DNA from: RGIG250 sp964540025
GTDB taxonomy: Bacteria > Bacillota > Negativicutes > Selenomonadales > Selenomonadaceae
Direction of reading: 5' to 3'
DNA: 26,208 nt
NCBI GenBank assembly: GCA_964540025.1
Contig: CAZIKQ010000023.1
Coordinates: 1-26,208 of the forward strand
Shown here: positions 7,631-14,138 of the stretch, piece after piece
How positions within the stretch are numbered: the stretch's first letter is position 1
Layout of the letters: every line of letters starts with the position of its first letter
Translations under genes and position numbers: made by a program
The notes under the pieces: model-generated
What the model saw: the letters and a program-made list of their open reading frames with translations, nothing else
The model's database searches: none
What the model was told of the DNA's origin: nothing

Positions 7631-9172
7631 TTGAAAAACGAAAAAATATTGGTCCTTGATTTCGGAGGACAGTACAATCAGCTTATTGCCCGCCGGGTCC
7701 GGGAGCTTAACGTGTATTGCGAGGTTCATCCGCATACGATGACCCTTGAGGCCATAAAGGAAATGAGCCCCATCGGTATCATCTTTACCGGCGGCCCCAA
7801 CAGCGTGTACGCCAGCGATGCCGCCCGGTATGACAAGGAAATCCTTCAGCTGGGGATTCCCGTCCTTGGTATCTGCTACGGCGCTCAACTGATGGCTTAC
7901 CTTATGGGCGGCAGGGTAGAGACTGCCCCGGTCAGCGAATACGGCCGTACCGAGGTGGCCATCGCGGGAGATTCCGTCCTTTTCAAGGGGATTTCCGCCA
8001 ATACTGTCTGTTGGATGAGCCATACCGACTATATCTCGGAAGCCCCCCGTGGGGCGAAAATCACCGCCCGCACCCCCGTCTGCCCGATAGCCGCCTTTGA
8101 AATAGCTCGGAAGAACCTCTACGCCGTCCAATTCCATCCGGAGGTAATGCACACTGTGGAGGGAACGAAGCTCCTGTCAAATTTCGTTCTTGACATCTGC
8201 CACGCCGCCTGCGACTGGCAGATGGACTCCTTTATCGAAGATACTGTCGCTAAGCTGAAAGCAAAAATCGGCGATGGCAAGTCTCTTTGCGCCCTTTCCG
8301 GCGGGGTTGACTCCTCCGTGGCCGCCGTCCTGCTTTCCAAAGCCATCGGCAAGAACCTTACCTGCGTTTTCGTCGACCACGGCCTCCTGCGGAAGAACGA
8401 GAGCGAAGAAGTAGAGGCAGTATTCGGGGAGAAGGGGCACTACGACCTGAATTTCATCCGGGTGGACGCCTCGGAAAGTTTCCTGACGAAGCTGGCCGGG
8501 GTCACCGATCCGGAAGCGAAGCGGAAGATAATCGGCGAGGAATTCATCCGGGTATTTGAAGCCGAAGCCAAAAAAATCGGGGCGGTTGACTTTCTCGTCC
8601 AAGGGACCATCTACCCGGATGTCATTGAAAGCGGCCTGGGCAAGTCGGCGGTGATCAAATCCCACCACAACGTAGGCGGTCTCCCTGACTATGTAGACTT
8701 CAAGGAAATCGTGGAGCCGCTCCGCCTTCTCTTCAAGGATGAAGTCCGGAAAGTGGGCAGCGCCCTGGGAATCCCGGAGCATCTCGTCCGCCGTCAGCCC
8801 TTCCCGGGACCGGGCCTGGGCATCCGCATCATCGGCGAGGTTACCAGAGAGAAGATAAAGATCGTTCAGGACGCCGACTACATCTACCGGGAGGAAGTAG
8901 CCAGGGCCGGAGCCGACAAGGAGCTGGGCCAGTATTTCGCCGCCCTCACCAATATGCGCTCCGTGGGGGTCATGGGAGACGGCCGTACCTATGATTATGC
9001 CATTGCCCTGCGGGCCGTCATGACCAGCGACTTCATGACGGCGGAAGCGGCCCGGCTTCCCTGGGAGGTGCTGGCAAAGGTCACAAACCGGATCGTCAAC
9101 GAAGTCCCCGGCGTCAACCGCGTCCTGTACGACTGCACTACTAAGCCTCCGGCGACCATTGAGTTCGAGTGA
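7631..9172 (+). CDS. guaA: GMP synthase (glutamine-hydrolysing) GuaA
   Basis: Converts XMP, ATP and glutamine to GMP, the last step of guanine nucleotide synthesis. The N-terminal class I glutamine amidotransferase has the nucleophile Cys82 in GICYGAQL and the His169/Glu171 pair in FHPEV. The ATP-pyrophosphatase domain has the PP-loop SGGVDSS at 223-229, and the C-terminal dimerisation domain ends in the family's typical TTKPPATIEFE. I choose TTG 7631 because AGAGGAGG lies eight bases upstream and the resulting 513 residues match the usual length; ATG 7601 would add ten residues, has no ribosome binding site and sits almost on the expected transcription start. The GC-rich composition matches the host genes. 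Confidence 0.97.
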   Translation: MKNEKILVLDFGGQYNQLIARRVRELNVYCEVHPHTMTLEAIKEMSPIGIIFTGGPNSVYASDAARYDKEILQLGIPVLGICYGAQLMAYLMGGRVETAPVSEYGRTEVAIAGDSVLFKGISANTVCWMSHTDYISEAPRGAKITARTPVCPIAAFEIARKNLYAVQFHPEVMHTVEGTKLLSNFVLDICHAACDWQMDSFIEDTVAKLKAKIGDGKSLCALSGGVDSSVAAVLLSKAIGKNLTCVFVDHGLLRKNESEEVEAVFGEKGHYDLNFIRVDASESFLTKLAGVTDPEAKRKIIGEEFIRVFEAEAKKIGAVDFLVQGTIYPDVIESGLGKSAVIKSHHNVGGLPDYVDFKEIVEPLRLLFKDEVRKVGSALGIPEHLVRRQPFPGPGLGIRIIGEVTREKIKIVQDADYIYREEVARAGADKELGQYFAALTNMRSVGVMGDGRTYDYAIALRAVMTSDFMTAEAARLPWEVLAKVTNRIVNEVPGVNRVLYDCTTKPPATIEFE

Positions 9173-9233
9173 CGGTTATTTTCATGTGGTGTCCGGATTC
9201 GGCTGATTCTTATTTTGCAAAATCGGAGAGAAA

Positions 9234-9332
9234 TTGGTAAATTGTAAAATGCTGATTTTGGAAATGAAGTTGAACAGATAAAGGATTCGCTGTTAGTTTT
9301 TGTTTGTTCAATTTCATTTTACAATTTACCAA
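9234..9332 (+). repeat. Dispersed intergenic repeat, copy A, with 18-bp inverted ends
   Basis: The ends TTGGTAAATTGTAAAATG (9234-9251) and its exact reverse complement (9315-9332) make a perfect 18-bp inverted repeat. The pairing continues inward (TTGAACA 9270-9276 with TGTTCAA 9305-9311) with about 15 extra bases on the left arm. The right half from about 9279 (AAAGGATTCGCTGT onwards) recurs at 10111 and 12652. The size and shape are those of a MITE or a large REP-like hairpin. No flanking target duplication is evident. The rest of 9173-9345 shows nothing else. Confidence 0.75.
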
Positions 9333-9345
9333 GCTAAAGGATACA

Positions 9346-9587
9346 AATGATTTGAAGATATAAAGCATATTAGAAATGATGGTAGTGAATTTTGGTTGGA
9401 CAGAGAACTTGCTTCAGCGTTGGAGTACAATAAATGGGAAAATTTTCATAAGGTGATTAGGCGTGCCATGATTGCTTGTGAAAACAGCGGTCACATTATT
9501 GCAGACGATTTTCCTGAGGTCAGGAAAATCGTAAATGCCGGTGCAACGAGTAAGCCTGTTAAGGATTATGAGCTTCTCGTTACGTGA
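9346..9587 (+). pseudogene. Remnant of a DinD-type DNA-damage-inducible gene
   Basis: The reading frame from 9351 encodes FEDIKHIRNDGSEFWLDREL and continues with ALEYNKWENFHKVIRRA and GHIIADDFPEV, which I recognise as the N-terminal third of DinD proteins. It is broken at both ends. The natural ATG at 9346, preceded by AAAGGA, is one base out of frame with the homologous frame, and a TGA at 9348 precedes it in the coding frame. After DYEL the frame is lost; one extra T would restore the family's SRY, but stops follow soon after. A 63-residue frame from TTG 9396 remains open but is probably not functional. It abuts repeat copy A. Confidence 0.7.
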
Positions 9588-9635
9588 ATTCTGTATGAAC
9601 AATAAACTGTTAGAGTTTATTTAAGCGAGGCTTTT

Positions 9636-10040
9636 ATGAAAACTGTAAAAGTAGCAGCTGCTGTCATCTGTGATTCGCTAAAAGAAAAGAACCGGATATT
9701 TGCTACAGCAAGAGGCTATGGCGAATTTAAGGGTCAGTGGGAGTTCCCTGGCGGGAAAGTAGAGGCCGGTGAGACACCGCGGCAAGCTCTCGTAAGAGAG
9801 ATAAAGGAAGAATTGGAAACAGATATCAAGGTGGGAGATTTGATAGACACTATTGAGTATGATTATCCGACCTTTCACCTGTCAATGGATTTGTTCTGGT
9901 GTGAAGTGATTGAAGGCGAACTGAAGCTGGTGGAGGCGGAATCAGCACGCTGGCTTACTAAGGATACATTGTATGAGGTGCAATGGCTGCCGGCGGACGT
10001 AGGATTACTTGAGAAAATCAAGAAGATGATGATGGAATGA
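9636..10040 (+). CDS. Nudix hydrolase, MutT-like
   Basis: Probably hydrolyses oxidised nucleoside triphosphates such as 8-oxo-dGTP, or a related nucleoside diphosphate derivative, in the cytosol. The 134 residues match the MutT size class. The Nudix box runs from Gly40 (GGKVEAGE) through Glu46 to REIKEEL at 54-60, with the metal-binding glutamates intact. The EFPGGKVE context and the late AESARWLTKDTL segment (W near 105) are typical of MutT rather than of ADP-ribose pyrophosphatases. The ATG at 9636 has GCGAGG five bases upstream. It is a single gene between repeat copy A with the dinD remnant and repeat copy B. Substrate is not certain from sequence. Confidence 0.85.
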   Translation: MKTVKVAAAVICDSLKEKNRIFATARGYGEFKGQWEFPGGKVEAGETPRQALVREIKEELETDIKVGDLIDTIEYDYPTFHLSMDLFWCEVIEGELKLVEAESARWLTKDTLYEVQWLPADVGLLEKIKKMMME

Positions 10041-10110
10041 TGCTTTATGGAATATATGTAAAGGATAATTTCCCTGTGGTATAGGTTTGCTATGGCAGCT
10101 TAATTCGGCC

Positions 10111-10166
10111 AAAGGATTCGCTGTGAGCCTTTTGTTTGGTCGATTTCATTTTATGATTTGCCAAAG
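10111..10166 (+). repeat. Dispersed intergenic repeat, copy B
   Basis: Shares AAAGGATTCGCTGT, TTTTGTTTG and GATTTCATTTTA blocks in the same order and spacing as copy A (from 9279) and copy C (from 12652). The left inverted arm is degenerate here. It lies in the 250-base gap between the Nudix and DUF2156 genes, which otherwise holds only the promoter at 10227. Confidence 0.75.
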
Positions 10167-10226
10167 AAAAAAGAGTTTTAATCGAGCGGCGGGTCGGCGC
10201 CTTTTCAGCAAAATATGATAAAAGGG

Positions 10227-10235
10227 TGGTATAAT
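10227..10235 (+). promoter_or_regulatory. Extended -10 promoter of the DUF2156-GNAT pair
   Basis: TGGTATAAT, identical to the element at 2242, ends 55 bases before the DUF2156 start codon. A -35 box is not clear, as expected for an extended -10 promoter. Confidence 0.6.
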
Positions 10236-10290
10236 AAAGCTCAATAGGGATAACCAGGTAAATGACACATACCGTATACAGAGGGAGGTT

Positions 10291-11253
10291 ATGAAGAAAT
10301 TGGAGTTCGTTGAGTTTTCCGCTGCCGATGTGATAGATAAGGCGCCTTATTTTTCCCTGCGGCCCAACAAGGGAAGTTACAGCGTTTCCATAATGGGGTA
10401 TCTGTACAATTCCTATTATCCGCTGAAGTATGCCTGTCTGGAGGATGGGCTGCTGCTTACCTACACCCACCGGGGGGAGATGGGGGCGTTCCTGCCTTAC
10501 TGCCGGGAAGAAAAACTGTCGGAATATTTCCGGGTCCTGGAGAATTATTTCAACGAGGAATTAAGGCGGCCGCTGTTGGTGGCGCTGGCTGATGAGGAGG
10601 GCTATGAAATCCTTCGGGCGGCGGGGCGCCTTGATGGGTACGATTGCCGGGAGGAGCCTCAGTACAGCGATTACATCTATGAAGGGGAGTCCCTGAGGAC
10701 CCTTGCGGGGAGAAAGTTCAGCAAGAAGCGCAATCACATAAACAAGTTCCTGCAGCTCTTTGCCGGTCACTGGGAATACCGGCGGCTGTTCTATCAGGAT
10801 TCGGAGTCGGTGGCCGGTCTGCTCGATTTCTGGATGAAGAGTATCATTCCGGATTTTACGGGAAATGACGTTATGGAGCCGGAACATTATCCGGAGGATG
10901 TGCGGGAAACCATCGTGGAATATATCGGGGTGAGAAATGTCCTGAGGAGTGAAGCGTTGATGGAGCATCTGCACGTGGGGGGGATTTTCCTGTATGGGGA
11001 GCTGAAGGCGTTTGCCATTGGGGATTACAATCCTTTGGACAAGCTGGCGGTGGTAAATGTGGAAAAGGCGGACGACAGTATCCCGGGGATTTATCAGATC
11101 ATCAACCGGGAGTTTATCGTCCATGAATTTCCTGAGGCGCTGCTGGTAAACCGGGAGGATGACGCGGGGCAGGAGAATCTGCGCAAGGCGAAGCTTTCTT
11201 ATTTTCCGTTGATGCAGGAGAAAAAGTATACTCTGCGGCAGGGAAATTTATGA
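10291..11253 (+). CDS. DUF2156 domain protein (MprF C-terminal-like acyltransferase fold)
   Basis: Soluble 320-residue protein of the DUF2156 family, which shares its fold with the aminoacyl-transferring C-terminal domain of MprF (tandem GNAT-like folds). The most recognisable segment is GRKFSKKRNHINKF (140-153); the C-terminal half has VNVEKADDSIPGIYQIINREF. No membrane segments are seen, so it is not an MprF itself. Biochemical role and substrate are unknown; membrane lipid or peptide aminoacylation is only a guess from the fold. The ATG at 10291 is preceded by GAGGGAGG. Its stop overlaps the next gene's start (ATGA), so the two are translationally coupled. Confidence 0.8.
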   Translation: MKKLEFVEFSAADVIDKAPYFSLRPNKGSYSVSIMGYLYNSYYPLKYACLEDGLLLTYTHRGEMGAFLPYCREEKLSEYFRVLENYFNEELRRPLLVALADEEGYEILRAAGRLDGYDCREEPQYSDYIYEGESLRTLAGRKFSKKRNHINKFLQLFAGHWEYRRLFYQDSESVAGLLDFWMKSIIPDFTGNDVMEPEHYPEDVRETIVEYIGVRNVLRSEALMEHLHVGGIFLYGELKAFAIGDYNPLDKLAVVNVEKADDSIPGIYQIINREFIVHEFPEALLVNREDDAGQENLRKAKLSYFPLMQEKKYTLRQGNL

Positions 11254-11780
11254 AGGAGACGGTAAAATTTTTGCCGGCTGAGGAATACAGCAGGACACTG
11301 CCCCTCTTTGTGGAGTGCTTCGGCGAGGACAGGGATTTCCTCCGGATGTATTATGGAGATAGAGACCGAGGGGCTATATACAGCGGCCGGGTAGCGGCGC
11401 TGGAGGACGAGGGAGAGATCCTCTCCATGGTTCACGTGAGAAATATGACAATGGATTTTCCGCCGGAGGTGGCGGCGGATATAGCGGGGTATGTCCTGCC
11501 CCGGCTGAAGGTGGAGCCGCTGACAAAAATTTCCTTCGGGTATCTGCTGTGTATCGGAACTGCCGAACGACAGCGGGGCCGGGGATATATGAACAGAGTC
11601 ATGGACTTTGTGGAGGATAAGCTCAGGCAGGAGGGCTGCCAGTTTTCCTTGTTGATTGCCGTGGATAAGGTGATCTATGAACAGCGGGGCTATCGCTATC
11701 ACTTTCCGTTGTCAGCAGGGGCGCGGGAGCAACTTTTTGCCGATGAAGGACTAACAGAAGGGACGGTAAAATTCCTTTAG
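11250..11780 (+). CDS. GNAT family N-acetyltransferase
   Basis: A 176-residue protein with the acetyl-CoA-binding motif A of GNAT enzymes: the strand LLCIGTAE (99-106) followed by the pyrophosphate loop RQRGRGYMNRVM (107-118). A later segment, YEQRGYRYHFPL, matches the usual C-terminal strand-helix. It starts inside the DUF2156 stop (ATGA overlap), so the pair likely acts on related substrates. Its last codons form half of the following terminator stem. Such DUF2156-GNAT pairs are, from memory, common in gut Firmicutes; the acceptor molecule is unknown. Confidence 0.82.
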   Translation: MKETVKFLPAEEYSRTLPLFVECFGEDRDFLRMYYGDRDRGAIYSGRVAALEDEGEILSMVHVRNMTMDFPPEVAADIAGYVLPRLKVEPLTKISFGYLLCIGTAERQRGRGYMNRVMDFVEDKLRQEGCQFSLLIAVDKVIYEQRGYRYHFPLSAGAREQLFADEGLTEGTVKFL

Positions 11781-11802
11781 GTAGGAATTTTACCGTCCCT
11801 TT
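11760..11802 (+). terminator. Terminator overlapping the GNAT stop codon
   Basis: A 16-bp perfect stem (11760-11775 with 11784-11799) around TTTAGGTA, followed by TTT. The left arm is coding sequence. It stands between convergent genes and may serve both directions. Confidence 0.8.
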
Positions 11803-11823
11803 GTCGTGATATATGGAGTGAAA

Positions 11824-12420
11824 TTATTTCTTTATGTCGATGAGGCCGCCGACGATATTGGAGGCGGCGCGGGGGGAGACCAGCGGGCCCACCGGTGCGT
11901 GGCGGTGTTTTTTCCGTTTTTTCTTTTCAGCCTCCGGCAAGGCCTGTTCTTCTTCGTCGGTAAGAGGTTTGGCGGCGTATTCATCGGTGGCGACGGCTTC
12001 GTCATGACCGCCCTTCAGCTGGGCCAGGACGATTTCGTCCTTGGCCTCCTGGGCGGCGGACATATGGCTCATGTATATCCGCTCGGCCTCCATGCGGCTT
12101 TTGGCGGCTTCCATCTGCTGGCGGAGCATTTCCCTTTCCTGCATGGCAGCCACGATTTTTCGATAGTTCTCCGGACTCTTTTCCCGCAGGAAGTCCAGCT
12201 CCTCCTGGGTGAGCTTTTTCCCCGCTTTTGCCTTGTCCAGGATCTTCTGGAGTTTTTCCGCGTCAGGGTCTTTGTCCTTACCGGTTTGGGACAGTCCCTT
12301 CATATAGCTGGCGGTGTGCTGGGCGGGGTTCTTTTTTTCGGCGGTTCTCAGGCCGCAGGTGGTATTGGCAAACATGGCGCCGCGGCTGCCAAAAATGCTG
12401 CCGGCTGGGTTGATCTTCAT
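11824..12420 (-). CDS. Hypothetical coiled-coil protein
   Basis: I do not recognise this family. The 198-residue product starts MKINPAGSIFGSRGAMFAN, has no signal peptide or membrane segment, then a long charged, helical stretch (about 65-150, with KLTQEELDFLREKSPENYRK and MLRQQMEAAKSRMEAERIY) that should form a coiled coil. It ends in a very basic patch, KKKRKKHRH, and a short hydrophobic tail. The start at 12420 is chosen because a perfect AAGGAGGG lies just upstream; the open frame extends further to 12579 but that part overlaps the promoter. The gene stands alone, is convergent with the GNAT gene and divergent from ftsZ, and has its own promoter and leader hairpin. GC-rich composition suggests a resident gene. 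Confidence 0.75.
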   Translation of the reverse strand: MKINPAGSIFGSRGAMFANTTCGLRTAEKKNPAQHTASYMKGLSQTGKDKDPDAEKLQKILDKAKAGKKLTQEELDFLREKSPENYRKIVAAMQEREMLRQQMEAAKSRMEAERIYMSHMSAAQEAKDEIVLAQLKGGHDEAVATDEYAAKPLTDEEEQALPEAEKKKRKKHRHAPVGPLVSPRAASNIVGGLIDIKK

Positions 12421-12437
12421 GGCTTTTCCCTCCTTGG

Positions 12438-12459
12438 AAAAACGGGATGCCTCATCCCG
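12438..12459 (-). promoter_or_regulatory. 5' leader hairpin with U tract before the coiled-coil gene
   Basis: On the minus strand CGGGATG-AGG-CATCCCG (12459-12443) is followed at once by TTTTT and then the ribosome binding site. With the promoter at 12470-12498 the RNA would begin a few bases before this stem. It looks like a small terminator or attenuator, or a 5' stabilising hairpin. Confidence 0.5.
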
Positions 12460-12469
12460 GAAACAATCC

Positions 12470-12498
12470 TTTATATAGTTATCGTAAGCTGCAGGCAA
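12470..12498 (-). promoter_or_regulatory. Promoter of the coiled-coil hypothetical gene
   Basis: On the minus strand TTGCCT (12498-12493), exactly 17 bases, then TATAAA (12475-12470). The expected start near 12463 gives a leader of about 43 bases. Confidence 0.6.
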
Positions 12499-12580
12499 TA
12501 ACTTAAAAGCGACGGCGATTTTGGGCACAATAAAAAGTCTCTGGGGGCCGATAGGATGTCTGGGTGATGGACGAGGCAAG

Positions 12581-12606
12581 CTGCCGGCACCTGCCCCTTC
12601 CGGCAG
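12581..12606. other. Stem-loop in the hypothetical-ftsZ intergenic region
   Basis: CTGCCGG (12581-12587) pairs with CCGGCAG (12600-12606) in a GC-rich stretch of the 400-base divergent gap (12421-12820). Apart from this stem, the leader and promoter of the minus-strand gene and repeat copy C, I see nothing else defined in the gap. Confidence 0.35.
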
Positions 12607-12651
12607 TGTCCCTGGAGGGGAGCCAGTCGGGCGATAACTTTATTTTCTCCC

Positions 12652-12706
12652 AAAAAATTCGCCGTGAATCTTTTATCTGATTGATTTCATTTTACAATTT
12701 GTCCTT
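12652..12706 (+). repeat. Dispersed intergenic repeat, copy C
   Basis: Third copy, aligned with copies A and B through AATTCGCCGTGAATCTTTT and GATTTCATTTTACAATTTG. It is the most diverged and has no left arm. It lies about 115 bases upstream of the ftsZ start, in the same orientation relative to the downstream gene as the other two copies. Confidence 0.7.
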
Positions 12707-12820
12707 AAAAAATTTTATGGTAAATTTTTCTAATTGATGATAGAATGTACGGGTGTAGTGTTTTTGCAATCGGACGGGGTACCGTTAGCAGATACAAGCT
12801 TGGCAATTGGAGGGGTTTTT

Positions 12821-13987
12821 GTGTTTGACGGTTTGGGTAGTGTGAGCCGCGTCGGCAGCATTGTTTCTGATGAGTATGATGTGCCGGCAAAGATAAAGGT
12901 TATCGGTGTCGGCGGCGGTGGCGGCAATGCTGTCAACCGAATGATAGAGGCAAACGTCCGGGGCGTTGAGTTCATCGCGATGAATACCGATGCCCAGGCG
13001 CTGGAGAAGTCGGCGGCTCCCGTCCATATGCAGATCGGGGTAAAGCGCACCCGGGGCCTGGGGGCAGGTTCTCTGCCAAATGTTGGCGAGGAGTCCGCCA
13101 ATGAGAGCCGGGACGATATTCTGGAGGCGGTAAGCGGCGCCGATATGGTGTTCATTACGGCCGGGATGGGCGGCGGCACCGGTACCGGCGCGGCGGCGGT
13201 GGTGGCGGAGTGCGCCCGGGAGAAGGGGGCGCTGACGGTGGCGGTCGTTACCCGTCCCTTCGGCTTTGAAGGGAAAAGCCGCCAGCAGAAGGCTGAGCTG
13301 GGGCTGGCCAAGCTCCGCCAGCACGTTGATACGATCCTCGTTATCCCCAATGACCGGATCCTTCAGGTAGTCGATAAGAAAACTTCCCTTACCGAAGCGT
13401 TCCGCATTGCCGACGACGTACTCCGTCAGGGGGTACAGGGGATCACTGATACCATCGCCACTGACGGTCTGGTAAATCTGGATTTTGCCGATGTAAAGAA
13501 TATAATGAGCGATGCCGGTTCTGCCCTGATGGGTATCGGGGAGGGCTCCGGCGAAAATGCCCCCATTATCGCGGCGAAGAATGCCATTGATTCCCCGCTG
13601 CTGGAAACCACGATTGACGGGGCCCGGGGCGTGCTGATCAATGTCACCGGTTCCTCTGAGAACCTTTCCATTTTTGAAGTTAATGAGGCGATGGGGATCA
13701 TTGCCGAGGCGGCAGACCCCGAGGCAAACATCATCTTTGGAGCCAGAATTGATGACTCCATGGGGGATATCGTCCGGGTCACCGTGGTGGCGACGGGCTT
13801 CGATCATGTCCCGCCGGGAAACAGTGTGCCGCAGGATGTGTATCCGGCGATGGCGCCGGCTGATCAGCCGGCTGCTCCGGTACAGCCGGAGGCCCAGGCG
13901 GCTCAACCCCAGCCGCAGGCTCCCCAGCAGCCCATCATGAATTTCCAGAACAGCATCAGCATTCCGGATTGGCTCCATAAGAAGTAA
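12821..13987 (+). CDS. ftsZ: Cell division GTPase FtsZ
   Basis: Tubulin-like GTPase that polymerises into the Z-ring at midcell and recruits the divisome. Family features: the N-terminal IKVIGVGGGGGNAVNRM (25-41), the tubulin signature GMGGGTGTGAA (115-125), and the catalytic T7 loop NLDFADVK (219-226). A Pro/Gln-rich linker precedes the C-terminal partner-binding peptide ISIPDWLHKK (379-388). GTG 12821 is chosen because TGGAGGGG lies five bases upstream and the 388-residue length is normal; an in-frame ATG at 12734 would add 29 unrelated residues. Here ftsZ stands alone, away from ftsA and the dcw cluster. Hairpins follow it. Confidence 0.97.
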   Translation: MFDGLGSVSRVGSIVSDEYDVPAKIKVIGVGGGGGNAVNRMIEANVRGVEFIAMNTDAQALEKSAAPVHMQIGVKRTRGLGAGSLPNVGEESANESRDDILEAVSGADMVFITAGMGGGTGTGAAAVVAECAREKGALTVAVVTRPFGFEGKSRQQKAELGLAKLRQHVDTILVIPNDRILQVVDKKTSLTEAFRIADDVLRQGVQGITDTIATDGLVNLDFADVKNIMSDAGSALMGIGEGSGENAPIIAAKNAIDSPLLETTIDGARGVLINVTGSSENLSIFEVNEAMGIIAEAADPEANIIFGARIDDSMGDIVRVTVVATGFDHVPPGNSVPQDVYPAMAPADQPAAPVQPEAQAAQPQPQAPQQPIMNFQNSISIPDWLHKK

Positions 13988-13995
13988 AGGGATAA

Positions 13996-14033
13996 GGCGG
14001 CTTTGCCGCCACCTCCCCTACAGGGGAGGCTTT
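13996..14033 (+). terminator. Double hairpin after ftsZ
   Basis: Two adjacent perfect stems, GGCGGCTTTGCCGCC (13996-14010) and CCTCCCCTACAGGGGAGG (14012-14029), then CTTTA. They begin eight bases after the ftsZ stop. The weak T tract makes it a modest terminator; the CCTCCCC/GGGGAGG hairpin also resembles dispersed REP-like elements. Confidence 0.55.
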
Positions 14034-14087
14034 AGAGAGGGATGGCTTTCGACGGTAAAGGCCGTTACAATAAAGTGCATAGTGAGG

Positions 14088-14116
14088 CGGGACGCTTAGG
14101 CGTCCCGTGATTTTTT
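14088..14116 (+). terminator. Terminator between ftsZ and the DUF401 gene
   Basis: Stem CGGGACGC-TTAG-GCGTCCCG (14088-14107) followed by TGATTTTTT. It ends about 22 bases before the DUF401 start, so it either ends ftsZ read-through or sits in the DUF401 leader as an attenuator. Confidence 0.75.
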
Positions 14117-14138
14117 AGAAACAGCGGTGATTTGATCC

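Noticed and set aside
12734..12820. N-terminal extension of FtsZ from ATG 12734
   Set aside because: No ribosome binding site and unlike any FtsZ N-terminus; GTG 12821 has a strong one.
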